Of a stretch of DNA of 64,000 bases, positions 24,276-33,216 are shown piece after piece (the first letter of the stretch is position 1; the number at the start of each line of letters is the position of its first letter). This DNA comes from Brachybacterium aquaticum (GTDB lineage: Bacteria; Actinomycetota; Actinomycetes; Actinomycetales; Dermabacteraceae). A model generated the notes under the pieces. It searched no databases, was not told where the DNA came from, and saw only the letters and a list, made by a program, of their open reading frames with translations. The position numbers were made by a program, and so were the translations under genes. Location of the stretch: NCBI RefSeq assembly GCF_014204755.1, contig NZ_JACHLZ010000001.1, positions 1,488,001-1,552,000 of the forward strand. Reading direction: 5' to 3'.

Positions 24276-24797
24276 TCACCCGTGCCGTGCGAGGTCCGCG
24301 AGGATGCACTCGAGCATCTGCTCCTCGGCGAGCTCCTCACCGAGGACCTGCTCCCCGCGGGCGCCGAGCACGTCGCGGGGGCGGTACCAGGACGCGACCT
24401 CCTCAGCGGTCACGTGCCCCGCGATCGGCTTGCCGGGACGGCCCCGCAGCGTCTCCTGGTGGCTCACGTCGAGGTAGTACACGAGTCACGGACCGAGCGC
24501 CTCCCGCAGCATGCGCGTGAACATGCCGAGATACCGCTCGGCGCCGAAGATGCCGCCGAGGAGCGTGATCCGCCCGACCCCGAGGCAGTACCGGACCATC
24601 GTCTCGAGCAGGCCCACGGTCTCACCCTGCCCGCTGTCGTGCTCCCACAACGGCTCGCGCCGCACATGGTCCTGCCCGATCACGGCGACCTCGCCGCGCG
24701 GCAGGGCACGCTGGACGCGTCGTGCCACCGTCGACTTCCCCGAGGCGGAGTTCCCGCGCAGGACGACGAACGGCGGCACGCATCGAAGGGTCCCCAT
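24276..24797 (-). pseudogene. P-loop kinase interrupted by an in-frame TGA
   Basis: A small AAA/zeta-toxin-like kinase of about 173 codons. The first part has strands and Walker A VVLRGNSASGKSTVARRV, VIGQDHVRRE and the helix MFTRMLREALGP; then comes TGA at 24488-24486 (codon 104), and the same frame continues directly with VYYLDVSHQETLRGR, GHVTAEEVASWYRPRDVL and a conserved-looking C terminus. No frameshift is needed, so this is a single nonsense change (for example from CGA or TGG) or a sequencing error. ATG at 24797. The function of the intact family (small-molecule kinase or nucleotide transferase) is unknown. Confidence 0.75.
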
Positions 24798-24836
24798 CGC
24801 TCGATCCTGGCAGACCCCCGCGCTCCGGTGCGGGTG

Positions 24837-25541
24837 CTACACGGCGGGGTGCTCAGGGACCAGCGCGGCGAGCTCCTCGAGCAGGGAGTCCATGCGTCGA
24901 GCGCCCAGCAGCGGGCTGAGCGGCTCGGAGAACCAGTGCTCCCAGAGCTCGTCGAGCTGCGCCGCCGTGGGAGCGACACCGGTGTCCAGCAGCTCCGCGA
25001 TCGCCTGCGCCTCCGGCTCGTACTCGTCCTCGGGCATGCCGTCCGTGGTTGGGGCGAGGCCCGCCGGGTCCTCCCGGGTCAGGAGGGCGAGCACCTGCTC
25101 CTGCGTCGAGGTGCCCTCGTGCTCGGGGTCCTGGTCGTCGAGCAGGACCGATGCCAGGGTCATCGCACCGGTGGCGAGCCCGATCCAGACGCGCGGGGCG
25201 GGCACGCCTCGTCGACGCAGGAAGCCCTCGACCGCGCCATCCAGCCGGAGGCCTGCCGCACCGGCTCCGGCCATCAGACCACCGAGGCCGAGCTCGAGCG
25301 CCGCCTCGGAGAGGGCCGGCGTCCGCAGACCGCGAAGGCGCGACGCGTCGCCGTCGTCCGGCGCTCCCGGCCGGCCCTGCGCGGCGAGGAGGCTGACACC
25401 GGTGATCAGCACCGCGGCGAGCGCGACGTGTCCGACGCGCACCGGGCGCGGGAGACGGTGCACAGGGAACATCCCGAGGGCGGACGCAGCAGCCGTGCCG
25501 ACGGCCAGGCGCACGATGCGGGAGCGCTGGGACTGTGTCAC
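24837..25541 (-). CDS. Hypothetical membrane protein
   Basis: Protein of 234 residues that I do not recognise. Four hydrophobic stretches (about residues 11-27, 36-55, 80-100 and 118-134) suggest a membrane protein. The C-terminal ~95 residues are hydrophilic, acidic and helical, with the pattern DELWEHWFSEPLSPLLGARR. The GTG at 25541 has AGAAGAAAG about 6 nt upstream; the longer frame upstream is arginine/proline-rich and not coding. It lies alone between the broken kinase and a divergent repair gene. Confidence 0.6.
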   Translation of the reverse strand: MTQSQRSRIVRLAVGTAAASALGMFPVHRLPRPVRVGHVALAAVLITGVSLLAAQGRPGAPDDGDASRLRGLRTPALSEAALELGLGGLMAGAGAAGLRLDGAVEGFLRRRGVPAPRVWIGLATGAMTLASVLLDDQDPEHEGTSTQEQVLALLTREDPAGLAPTTDGMPEDEYEPEAQAIAELLDTGVAPTAAQLDELWEHWFSEPLSPLLGARRMDSLLEELAALVPEHPAV

Positions 25542-25695
25542 GGGGTCTTTCTTCTCTCGCCGCGGGGCCCGCCGTGCGCCACGGGGCGGGGCGTGCCCTC
25601 GACGATATCGGGCGATGCCGACTGTGACAGACGACGATCGTCGGTGCCCGGGGTGTCCTTCGACCGCGGCTCGGCGGATGAGGGAGGATGGGCCG

Positions 25696-26178
25696 ATGCG
25701 CCTCTGGTCACTGCACCCCCGCCACCTCGACCGCCAGGGTCTCACGGGCTGCTGGCGGGAATCGCTGCTGGCGCAGGCCGTGCTCGCCGGGCGCACTCGC
25801 GGGTACCGCTCCCATCCGCAGCTCGAACGGTTCCGGGCCCAGCCCGCCCCGCTCGATGCCGTGGGCACCTACCTCGAGGTGCTCGCGCGGGAGGCGACCG
25901 CTCGCGGCTACCGCTTCGACCTCTCGCGGATCGACCGCCGCCCCGAGGAGCTCACCGGCCACGCGCCGACGGATGCCGCGGCCGGCGTGCCACGGATCCC
26001 CGTGACCCGGGGACAGGTCGACCTGGAATGGCGCCATCTGCTCGCCAAGCTCGCGCAGCGCAGTCCCGGGAGCGAGGCGCTCACCGCAGCGCATTCCGCG
26101 CCGACGGTGCATCCGCTGTTCACCGTGGTGCCGGGTCCGGTCGAGAGCTGGGAGCGGGCGACGGATCCGGAGGGCTGA
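25696..26178 (+). CDS. Pyrimidine dimer DNA glycosylase (T4 endonuclease V-like)
   Basis: The 160-residue protein starts MRLWSLHPRHLDRQGLTG and continues with CWRESLLAQAVL, TRGYRSHPQLERFR and ARGYRFDLSRID, the pattern of the Pyr_excise family (PF03013), whose phage T4 member cuts at cyclobutane dimers. The Glu in WRE is the likely counterpart of the catalytic acid of endonuclease V. ATG at 25696 follows GGAGGATGGGCCG. Its 3' end overlaps the NUDIX gene by 59 bp in convergent orientation. The setting among uvrA, uvrC and uvrB fits a role in UV repair; activity is inferred from family only. Confidence 0.8.
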   Translation: MRLWSLHPRHLDRQGLTGCWRESLLAQAVLAGRTRGYRSHPQLERFRAQPAPLDAVGTYLEVLAREATARGYRFDLSRIDRRPEELTGHAPTDAAAGVPRIPVTRGQVDLEWRHLLAKLAQRSPGSEALTAAHSAPTVHPLFTVVPGPVESWERATDPEG

Positions 26179-26632
26179 GCGCGATCCGCAGCCAGCGCGA
26201 GAGGGGCGCCCCATCCGGGACGTCCGCGAGATCGGTGCGCAGCCACCGGGCCTCGCTCAGCTCGAGCGAGGTGCTCACCTCCCTCGAGGCGGCGGTGCCG
26301 ACGAGGATCGTGAGCCGGTCGCGCTTGCCCTCGGTGACCGTCTCGAGAGCGGTCACCTCCTGGAGGTCTCCCGTGATCGCGAGGGCGAGCTCCTCGGCGA
26401 CTTCGCGACGCCCGGCCTCGGCAGGGCTCTCGCGACGTGGACGATAGCGGCCTCCCGGCAGTGCCCAACGGTCCCGGTCGACGTAGGAGTGCCGCACGGC
26501 GAGGAACCGCAAAGGGTCCTCCGGAGGATGCAGCAGCACCTTCACTCCGAAGGTGCGCGGCCTGCGCACCCGCCACCAGAGCCGCCGCAGCCGGTGCCCC
26601 GCCGTGAGCACGGCGCCGAGCACCCGGCTCAC
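26120..26632 (-). CDS. NUDIX hydrolase
   Basis: Protein of 170 residues with a NUDIX box, GRYRPRRESPAEAGRREVAE (about residues 62-81) followed by ELALAI; E(x7)REVAEEL is canonical, while the Gly-to-Glu spacing has one residue more than the GX5E consensus. The preceding strand DRDRWALPGG fits the fold. Likely cleaves a nucleoside-diphosphate-linked substrate. The GTG at 26632 has GGAG 7 nt upstream and overlaps the stop of a small upstream frame in a GTGA. Its final ~20 codons overlap the convergent glycosylase gene. Confidence 0.8.
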   Translation of the reverse strand: MSRVLGAVLTAGHRLRRLWWRVRRPRTFGVKVLLHPPEDPLRFLAVRHSYVDRDRWALPGGRYRPRRESPAEAGRREVAEELALAITGDLQEVTALETVTEGKRDRLTILVGTAASREVSTSLELSEARWLRTDLADVPDGAPLSRWLRIALSPPDPSPAPSSRPDPAPR

Positions 26633-26760
26633 GCCAACTCCGCCGCCGACAAGACGAGGATCTCGAGCACAGTTCCCTCGGGACCGGTCAGCTCCCAGGT
26701 CCTCTCCTCCCCCGTCTCCCGAATCATGCCCGGACCCGCGGGGCGCGGCGGTGTGGGCAC
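26629..26760 (-). CDS. Possible 43-residue small protein coupled to the NUDIX gene
   Basis: A short frame starting at GTG 26760 with a perfect GGAGG 9 nt upstream (an in-frame ATG lies at 26727). It ends in TGA overlapping the NUDIX GTG by 4 nt. The C-terminal part, RTWELTGPEGTVLEILVLSA then AELA, looks like strand-loop-helix and not random GC-rich sequence. It could be a real small protein, a leader peptide coupling NUDIX translation, or the remnant of a larger gene. I recognise no family. Confidence 0.4.
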   Translation of the reverse strand: MPTPPRPAGPGMIRETGEERTWELTGPEGTVLEILVLSAAELA

Positions 26761-26915
26761 GCCGGGCGGCCTCCGCGGAGCAGTCCTGAGAATGCCGATG
26801 CGGTGTCGAGGTGCTCTCCGCGGCGGTCATGGGTCCGGCCTTCCCCTCGTGACGCGATGGAATCCGAGCGTGCCACGACGTGAGAGCCGGCGTCCACGGT
26901 CCGGCCGGAGCGGGC

Positions 26916-29018
26916 TCAGGACCGCTGCACCGCGCGCAGCTCCTTCTTCAGCTCCTGCACCTCGTCGCGCAGCCGGGCCGCGAGCTCGAAGTTCAGGGAT
27001 TCCGCGGCCTGGTGCATCTGGGCGGTCATCTCGTCGATCATGCCGGTGAGCGCGCCGACGGGATCGTCGCCGAGATCGATCTGTCGGCCCTGCACGGAGT
27101 CGACGGCGTTCGCGCGCGCCCGGTCCCGCGCCACGCGCTCCTTGCCGGAGCGGTAGTCGGTGGCCATGAGGGTCTCAGTGTCGATGTCCTCGCGGGCCAG
27201 CATGTCGGTGACGTCGGCGATGCGCTTGCGCAGCGGGGTCGGGTCGATGCCGTGCTCGGTGTTGTAGGCGATCTGCTTCTCGCGGCGGCGGTTGGTCTCG
27301 TCGATCGCTTCCTGCATCGAGTCGGTGATCCGGTCGGCGTACATGTGCACCTGGCCGGAGACGTTGCGGGCGGCGCGACCGATGGTCTGGATGAGCGAGG
27401 TGCGCGAGCGGAGGAAGCCCTCCTTGTCCGCGTCCAGGATCGCGACCAGCGACACCTCGGGCAGGTCCAGGCCCTCGCGCAGCAGGTTGATGCCCACCAG
27501 CACGTCGAACTCGCCGAGGCGCAGGGAGCGCAGCAGCTCGACGCGGCGCAGGGTGTCCACGTCGGAGTGGAGGTACTGGACCTTCACCCCGTTCTCCAGG
27601 AGGAAGTCGGTGAGGTCCTCGGCCATGCGCTTGGTGAGGGTGGTGACAAGCACGCGCTCATCGCGCTGGACCCGCTTCTCGATCTCCTCGCGCAGGTCGT
27701 CGATCTGGCCCTTGACGGGCTTGACGATCACCTCGGGATCGACCAGCCCCGTCGGCCGGATGATCTGCTCGACCACGCCGTCGCTGCGCCCCAGCTCGTA
27801 CGCGGCCGGCGTGGCAGAGAGGTAGACCGTCTGACCGGTGCGCTCGGTGAACTCGGAGAAGGTCAGCGGGCGGTTGTCCAGCGCCGAGGGGAGGCGGAAG
27901 CCGAAGTCGACCAGGGTGCGCTTGCGGGAGCGATCCCCCTCGTACATCGCGCCGATCTGCGGGACGGTCACATGGGACTCGTCGATGACCAGCAGGAAGT
28001 CCTCGGGGAAGTAGTCCAGCAGCGTGTTCGGGGCGGTGCCGGGGCCGCGCCCGTCGAGGTGGCGGGAGTAGTTCTCCACGCCGTTGGTGGAACCGGTCTG
28101 GCGCAGCATCTCCAGGTCGTGGGTGGTGCGCATGCGCAGACGCTGAGCCTCCAGCAGCTTGTTCTGGGACTCGAGCTCCTCGAGCCGTTCGCCGAGCTCG
28201 ACCTCGATGGAGTCGACCGCGCGGGAGAGCCGCTCGGGGCCCGCGACGTAGTGGGAGGCGGGGAAGACGTGGATGTGTTCCTCCTCGCGGATGACCTCGC
28301 CCGTCATCGGGTGCAGGGTGTACAGCGCGTCGATCTCGTCGCCGAAGAACTCGATGCGGATCGCGAGCTCCTCGTACATCGGGATGATCTCGACCGTGTC
28401 GCCGCGCACTCGGAAGGTGCCGCGCTCGAAGGCGACGTCGTTGCGGTCGTACTGCATGTCCACGAAGCGGCGCAGCAGCTCGTCGCGGTCCATCGTGTCG
28501 CCGCGGCTGAGCTGGACCATCCGGTCCACGTACTCCTGCGGGGTGCCCAGGCCGTAGATGCAGGAGACGGAGGACACGACGACCACGTCGCGCCGGGTGA
28601 GCAGCGAGTTGGTGGCGCTGTGGCGCAGCCGCTCCACCTCGGCGTTGATCGAGGAGTCCTTCTCGATGTAGGTGTCCGACTGCGGGACGTACGCCTCGGG
28701 CTGGTAGTAGTCGTAGTAGGAGACGAAGTACTCCACCGCGTTGTGGGGCAGCAGGTCCCGGAACTCCGCGGCCAGCTGCGCGGCGAGGGTCTTGTTGTGC
28801 GCCATGATCAGGGTGGGCCGCTGGACCTGCTCGATGAGCCAGGCGGTGGTCGCGGACTTGCCGGTGCCGGTCGCGCCGAGCAGCACCACGTCCTGCTCGC
28901 CGTTGTTCAACCGCTCGGTGAGCTCCCGGATCGCCTGCGGCTGATCTCCCGAGGGCGTGTATTCGGAGACGACCTCGAAGGGATGCTCGGCGCGGACCAG
29001 ATCGGTGACAGGACGCAT
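26916..29018 (-). CDS. uvrB: Excinuclease ABC subunit B
   Basis: Helicase-like damage verification subunit (700 aa) that receives the lesion from UvrA and recruits UvrC. Walker [15 protein letters not shown], the beta-hairpin [34 protein letters not shown], the helicase motifs [16 protein letters not shown] and QTIGRAARN, and the C-terminal UVR helix (residues ~660-695, [19 protein letters not shown]) are all seen. ATG at 29018. No SOS box is visible upstream; a -10-like TAGGCT lies 7 nt before the ATG, so this gene may also be leaderless. Confidence 0.97.
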   Translation of the reverse strand: MRPVTDLVRAEHPFEVVSEYTPSGDQPQAIRELTERLNNGEQDVVLLGATGTGKSATTAWLIEQVQRPTLIMAHNKTLAAQLAAEFRDLLPHNAVEYFVSYYDYYQPEAYVPQSDTYIEKDSSINAEVERLRHSATNSLLTRRDVVVVSSVSCIYGLGTPQEYVDRMVQLSRGDTMDRDELLRRFVDMQYDRNDVAFERGTFRVRGDTVEIIPMYEELAIRIEFFGDEIDALYTLHPMTGEVIREEEHIHVFPASHYVAGPERLSRAVDSIEVELGERLEELESQNKLLEAQRLRMRTTHDLEMLRQTGSTNGVENYSRHLDGRGPGTAPNTLLDYFPEDFLLVIDESHVTVPQIGAMYEGDRSRKRTLVDFGFRLPSALDNRPLTFSEFTERTGQTVYLSATPAAYELGRSDGVVEQIIRPTGLVDPEVIVKPVKGQIDDLREEIEKRVQRDERVLVTTLTKRMAEDLTDFLLENGVKVQYLHSDVDTLRRVELLRSLRLGEFDVLVGINLLREGLDLPEVSLVAILDADKEGFLRSRTSLIQTIGRAARNVSGQVHMYADRITDSMQEAIDETNRRREKQIAYNTEHGIDPTPLRKRIADVTDMLAREDIDTETLMATDYRSGKERVARDRARANAVDSVQGRQIDLGDDPVGALTGMIDEMTAQMHQAAESLNFELAARLRDEVQELKKELRAVQRS

Positions 29019-29075
29019 GGGAACCAGCCTACGACGCGGGTGCGACAGCCGGAACGTGCGGGCGGCGCTGTCAGC

Positions 29076-29696
29076 TCAGGGCGCATCCGCGCGCAGGCGC
29101 TCCAGGGTGTGACGGGCACGCGCGGCGAGCTGCTCGCGGGTGCCGGTGTTCAGCACCAGACGGTCCGCGCGCAGGATCCGCTCGCGATCGGTGACCTGCG
29201 CGGCCATGATCGACTCGACGTACTCGCGGTCCTTGCCGCGATCGCGCATCACGCGGGCGATCCGGTCCTCGCGCCGTGCGAGCACCGCCACGACTGCGCG
29301 GTAGTCGCCCTCCTTGCCCTTCTCCAGCAGCAGCGGACTGTCGTGGACGACGAGGGACTCCCCCGCCGCCGCGGCCTCCGCCTCCTCGCGGGCGACGGCC
29401 TCGTCGACACGGCTGAGCACGATGCGCTCGAGGTCGGCGCGGGCGGCGTCGTCGGCGAAGACGAGACGGGCCATGGCGGCGCGGTCGATGGTGCCGGCGG
29501 CGTTGCGCAGCTCCTCGCCGAAGCGGGCGATCGCCTCCTCGACCCCGTCCCCGGGCACGTCGAGCACCGCGCGGGAGTGGGCGTCGAGGTCGATGACCCG
29601 CATCCCCTCCTCGCGCCAGAGCGCGGCGACGGTGGACTTGCCGGAGCCGATGCCGCCGGTGAGGCCGATGCGGTGGAGGGCGGGTGCGGGAGCCAT
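29076..29696 (-). CDS. coaE: Dephospho-CoA kinase
   Basis: Last step of coenzyme A synthesis, phosphorylating the ribose 3'-OH (206 aa). P-loop GLTGGIGSGKSTVAALW, the substrate-binding DLDAHSRAVLDVPGDG, the VVHDSPLLLEKG strand and the lid region RVMRDRGKDREYVESIM are typical. ATG at 29696. coaE just upstream of uvrB is a conserved actinobacterial pair, 57 bp apart here. Confidence 0.95.
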   Translation of the reverse strand: MAPAPALHRIGLTGGIGSGKSTVAALWREEGMRVIDLDAHSRAVLDVPGDGVEEAIARFGEELRNAAGTIDRAAMARLVFADDAARADLERIVLSRVDEAVAREEAEAAAAGESLVVHDSPLLLEKGKEGDYRAVVAVLARREDRIARVMRDRGKDREYVESIMAAQVTDRERILRADRLVLNTGTREQLAARARHTLERLRADAP

Positions 29697-29728
29697 GCCC
29701 CGATCGTAGGGCGCGCGGGGCGCGCGGT

Positions 29729-29803
29729 CGGCCGACGGGGGCGGAGCGGCCGACGGGGACCGGCCGACGGGATCCGGCCGACTGGGCTCGGCCGACGGGG
29801 CCG
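29729..29803. repeat. Five copies of a CGGCCGACGGG motif
   Basis: The coaE/TRIC divergent gap holds five near-identical copies of CGGCCGACGGGG starting at 29729, 29747, 29761, 29775 and 29789 (spacings 18, 14, 14, 14). The same motif recurs elsewhere in the window, mainly in intergenic DNA. Confidence 0.8.
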
Positions 29804-29860
29804 GGTCGACCTGGTCACGGGAGCATTCCGACTGGCGGGCGCGCGTACTACGGTGCTCGC

Positions 29861-30739
29861 GTGGATCCGCTTCAGCTGCTCGTGACGAACGACCTCCTGC
29901 GCGTGCTCGACCTCGTGGGTGTTTTCATCATGGGTGTCGCGGCAGGGGCGATCGCGGCCCGCCTGAACTTCGACGTGGTGGGCTTCGCGATCATCGGGAT
30001 CACCGCCGGTCTCGGCGGCGGCATCGTCCGCGACCTGATCCTCGACTTCGGCGTGCCGGCCGCGTTCTCCAGCCCCTGGTACCTCACCTGCGCCCTGGCC
30101 GGCTCCGCGCTCTCGTTCCTGATCAACGCCGAGGGCCAGTGGTGGCGTCGCCTGGTGACGGTGCTGGACATCATGGCGATGGGGCTGTGGGCCGCGACGG
30201 GCACCGCGAAGTCCCTCGGTTACGGCCTGGACGCCCTGCCGGCGGTGCTGCTGGGCGTGGCGAGCGCGGTGGGCGGCGGTGTGCTGCGCGATGTGCTCGT
30301 GGGGCGTATCCCCGCGATCTTCGGCGGCGGCCCGCTGTACGCGACCGGGTCGCTGCTCACCGCGGTGCTGACCTGGCTCGTCTTCGCTCTGGGCCTGCCC
30401 GCCCCGACGGTGCTGATCGCGGTCGCGGTCGGGGCGCTGCTGGCCGGGGTCGCCGCGTGGCGGCGCTGGAGCCTGCCCGCGCACAACGAGTGGCAGGTGA
30501 CCATGTCCGCCGCGCAGCTGAAGCGCCTGGTTCGCCGCACCCGCACCGCCGAGCGCGAGCGGGTCGCCGCGGAGACCGGTGCGATCCCGGTGGTGAACCT
30601 GGACAACGACGACCTCGCCGAGGACCTGATCACGGACGACGTCGACGAGACGGCGTACGTCGAGCGGGTCTTCCACGACGGCGAGGAGACGGGGCCCGAC
30701 GGCGGGCATCCCCAGCAGGGACCGCTCGGGGCGCGCTGA
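29861..30739 (+). CDS. TRIC-type (trimeric intracellular cation channel) membrane protein
   Basis: The 292-residue protein has two tandem repeats of the UPF0126/TRIC domain (PF03458). Each repeat has three helices and a Gly-rich kink followed by an Arg/Asp pair: ITAGLGGGIVRDLILD (~45-60) and ASAVGGGVLRDVLVGRIPAI (~130-150). Prokaryotic homologues form K+/cation channels in the plasma membrane; glycine transport has also been reported for relatives. The C-terminal ~90 residues are a charged cytoplasmic tail. The GTG at 29861 gives the expected N terminus; longer in-frame starts run into the repeat region. Confidence 0.85.
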   Translation: MDPLQLLVTNDLLRVLDLVGVFIMGVAAGAIAARLNFDVVGFAIIGITAGLGGGIVRDLILDFGVPAAFSSPWYLTCALAGSALSFLINAEGQWWRRLVTVLDIMAMGLWAATGTAKSLGYGLDALPAVLLGVASAVGGGVLRDVLVGRIPAIFGGGPLYATGSLLTAVLTWLVFALGLPAPTVLIAVAVGALLAGVAAWRRWSLPAHNEWQVTMSAAQLKRLVRRTRTAERERVAAETGAIPVVNLDNDDLAEDLITDDVDETAYVERVFHDGEETGPDGGHPQQGPLGAR

Positions 30740-30746
30740 GGCCGGG

Positions 30747-31550
30747 TCAGGGACGCAGCAGCTCGAGCATCCGCGCGACCTCGTCGGCCGCGAGCTGGCC
30801 GGGCGCCGAGCCCTCGCCGACGCTCGCGAAGGTTGCGGCGCTGCCGAAGGCCTCGGCCGCGACGCGGCTGGTCGCGCCGAGCGATCCCATGGAGATCGCG
30901 AGGTGCGGGCCGGTGCGGTCCTCGGCGACGGTGAGGCTCGCCGAGAGCAGGGTGAGCACGTCGCGGGCGCTGCGCGGGGTGACGGCGATCTTGGGGATGT
31001 CGGCGCCGCGAGCGCGCTGGGCGCGGAGGAGCTCCACGAGCCGCGCCTCGTCCGGGGTGCCGTCGAAGTCGTGGAAGGACCCGACCACGGCGATGCCGTG
31101 CCGTCGGGCCGCGGCGATCACGGAATCCACGACGGACCGGTCGCGGGCGGTCTCGATGTCCACGAGGTCCACGGCGGACTGGGTGCCGGCGCGGCGACCG
31201 GTGATCAGTGCCTCGAGCAGCGCGCCGAGGTCCCGGTCGGAGAGCGGCCGGCTCCCGCCCTCCGCGGTGGTGCGGAAGGTGACAAGCAGCGCCCGGTCGG
31301 CGCCGAGGGCGGTGCGCAGGGGCGAGAGCGCCTCGAGCACCGCCTCCCGGTGCGCCCCGGCGTCCTCGAGGTCCGGACGGAAGAGGTCCAGGCGCCACTC
31401 GAGGATCCGCGCCGGGGAGGCGAGGGCCGACTCCGCCTGGGCGAGGAGCGGCTCGAGGTCCTCCCCCACCAGCGGCACGATGATCTCGGGCCGGCCGCGC
31501 CCCAGCTCGATCCCGCGCACGGTCGCGGTGCGGCGCCGCTCGTCGCTCAC
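30747..31550 (-). CDS. aroD: 3-dehydroquinate dehydratase, type I
   Basis: Third shikimate step, via a Schiff base (267 aa). The catalytic pair is visible: His in VGSFHDFDGTP and the Schiff-base Lys in IPKIAVTPRS; the barrel strands ILEWRLDLF and AVDLVDIE fit class I, and SMGSLGATSR supplies the C-terminal phosphate/carboxylate loop. Many actinobacteria use the unrelated type II enzyme, so the type I form inside the aro operon is notable. GTG start lies 5 nt after the aroB stop. Confidence 0.93.
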   Translation of the reverse strand: MSDERRRTATVRGIELGRGRPEIIVPLVGEDLEPLLAQAESALASPARILEWRLDLFRPDLEDAGAHREAVLEALSPLRTALGADRALLVTFRTTAEGGSRPLSDRDLGALLEALITGRRAGTQSAVDLVDIETARDRSVVDSVIAAARRHGIAVVGSFHDFDGTPDEARLVELLRAQRARGADIPKIAVTPRSARDVLTLLSASLTVAEDRTGPHLAISMGSLGATSRVAAEAFGSAATFASVGEGSAPGQLAADEVARMLELLRP

Positions 31551-31555
31551 GGCGG

Positions 31556-32638
31556 TCAGTCCTCGGTGATCGCCGCGTAGGCGGACAGCAGCAGCGCCGG
31601 GTCCGGCCCCTCGATGCGGGAGACCTTGCCGATGCGGTCCAGGACCACGAAGCGCAGCAGGCCGGCGCGGGTCTTCTTGTCCCGCTTCATGGCGTCCTCG
31701 AGCTTGGGCCATTGGCGGTCGCGGTACGTGGTGGGCAGTCCAAGGGAGACGAGGATGTCGCGGTGGCGGTCCACCTCGGCCTCGGAGAGCTTGCCGGCCA
31801 GGTGCGAGAGCTCGGCGGCGAACATCATGCCCACGCTCACGGCGGCGCCGTGGCGCCACTGGTAGCGCTCGTTGCGCTCGATGGCGTGGCCGAGGGTGTG
31901 GCCGTAGTTGAGGATCTCCCGCTCCCCGGACTCCTTGAGGTCCGCGGAGACGACGCGGGCCTTGACCCGGATCGCGCGCTCGATCGCCTCGCGGAAGGCG
32001 TCGGTGGAGACGTTCAGCACGGCCTTCGGGTCCTTCTCGACGATGTCGAGGATGGCGGTGTCCTCGATGAACCCGGCCTTGACCGCCTCGGCGAGGCCCG
32101 CGGCGACGTCATTGGCGCCGAGCCCGGCGAGCACGTCGAGGTCGGCGATCACGGCGATCGGCGGATGGAAGGCGCCGACGAGGTTCTTGCCCTCGGAGGT
32201 GTTGATGCCGGTCTTGCCGCCCACTGCCGCATCGACCATGGCGGCGACCGTGGTCGGGACCTGCAGCACGTCGATGCCGCGCAGCCACGACGCGGCGACG
32301 AAACCCGCGAGATCGGTGGCGGCGCCGCCGCCGAGCCCGATCACGAGGTCCTGGCGACCGATCTCGGCCTGCCCGCACACGCCCCACAGGAACCCGGCGA
32401 CCTGCGCGGTCTTCGCCTCCTCGCCGTCGGGGATCTCGGCGGCGAAGGCCTGCCGACCGGTCTCGGCGATCGCGGCGCGGACCTGCTCGGCGACCTCCCG
32501 CAGGCTCGGCTGGTGCACGAGGACGACGCGGCGGGCCCGCTCGGGCACGAGGGTCGGGATGTCGGCGAGCAGACCGCGGCCGACGAGGACGTCGTAGCCG
32601 CCGGTCGGAGTGGTCACGGGGATGGTCGTGGTGCTCAT
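31556..32638 (-). CDS. aroB: 3-dehydroquinate synthase
   Basis: NAD- and metal-dependent cyclisation of DAHP (360 aa). Shows IPDGEEAKT, the nucleotide loop IGLGGGAATDLAGFVAASW, VPTTVAAMVDAAVGGKTGIN and the metal ligands in GLAEAVKAGFI and LNYGHTLGHAIE with RHGAAVSVGM. ATG at 32638 overlaps the aroK stop as ATGA, so translation is coupled. Confidence 0.97.
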   Translation of the reverse strand: MSTTTIPVTTPTGGYDVLVGRGLLADIPTLVPERARRVVLVHQPSLREVAEQVRAAIAETGRQAFAAEIPDGEEAKTAQVAGFLWGVCGQAEIGRQDLVIGLGGGAATDLAGFVAASWLRGIDVLQVPTTVAAMVDAAVGGKTGINTSEGKNLVGAFHPPIAVIADLDVLAGLGANDVAAGLAEAVKAGFIEDTAILDIVEKDPKAVLNVSTDAFREAIERAIRVKARVVSADLKESGEREILNYGHTLGHAIERNERYQWRHGAAVSVGMMFAAELSHLAGKLSEAEVDRHRDILVSLGLPTTYRDRQWPKLEDAMKRDKKTRAGLLRFVVLDRIGKVSRIEGPDPALLLSAYAAITED

Positions 32639-33216
32639 TCGGTCTCCTCCGGTACCCGTGAGGGCGTGTCGAGCTGCAGGATGCGGGCGATGGCGCGGGC
32701 GACGAGGGCGGGGCTGCCCTGGCCCGCGTCGATGCGATAGGGCGCGAGGTCGCGATAGGCCTCCATGCGCTGCGAGGTGACGGCCCGCCAGCGGGTCAGG
32801 GGGTCCTCCCCGGCGAGCATCGGCCGGTCCGCACCGGTGCCGAGGCGCTGGGCGACGATGCGCTCGTCGATCTCGAGCAGCACGACAGGACGGCCGCGCA
32901 GGCGCTCGGCCGAGGCGGGGGTCAGCGGCGCACCCCCGCCGAGGGACAGGATCCCGCCGTGCTCGTCCAAGGCACGGGCGAGGGCGTCCGCCTCCAGGGC
33001 GCGGAAGGTCTTCTCCCCGTCGGCCGCGAAGATCTCGCGGATGGAGCGTCCCTCGGCCCGGACGATCAGGGCATCGAGGTCCGCGAAGGCGACCCCGAGC
33101 CGGGCGGCGAGGGCCTTGCCGACGCTGGTCTTCCCTGCGGCCATGGGGCCGATCAGGATCGCCAGCGGGCCCGCCGGGCGCGCGGCCGACGGGTCGGCGG
33201 GGCGCGGGTCGGTCAC
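32635..33216 (-). CDS. aroK: Shikimate kinase
   Basis: Phosphorylates shikimate at O3 (193 aa). Walker [16 protein letters not shown], substrate Asp in [29 protein letters not shown] and the lid [13 protein letters not shown] are present. The GTG overlaps the aroC stop in GTGA. About 18 residues of Pro/Ala-rich leader precede the P-loop and include the CGGCCGACGGG motif in their coding DNA. Confidence 0.95.
   Translation of the reverse strand: MTDPRPADPSAARPAGPLAILIGPMAAGKTSVGKALAARLGVAFADLDALIVRAEGRSIREIFAADGEKTFRALEADALARALDEHGGILSLGGGAPLTPASAERLRGRPVVLLEIDERIVAQRLGTGADRPMLAGEDPLTRWRAVTSQRMEAYRDLAPYRIDAGQGSPALVARAIARILQLDTPSRVPEETE

Noticed and set aside
29019..29075. SOS box upstream of uvrB
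   Set aside because: I looked for CGAAC/GTTCG pairs; only CGGAACGTGCGG is present, which does not form the palindrome.
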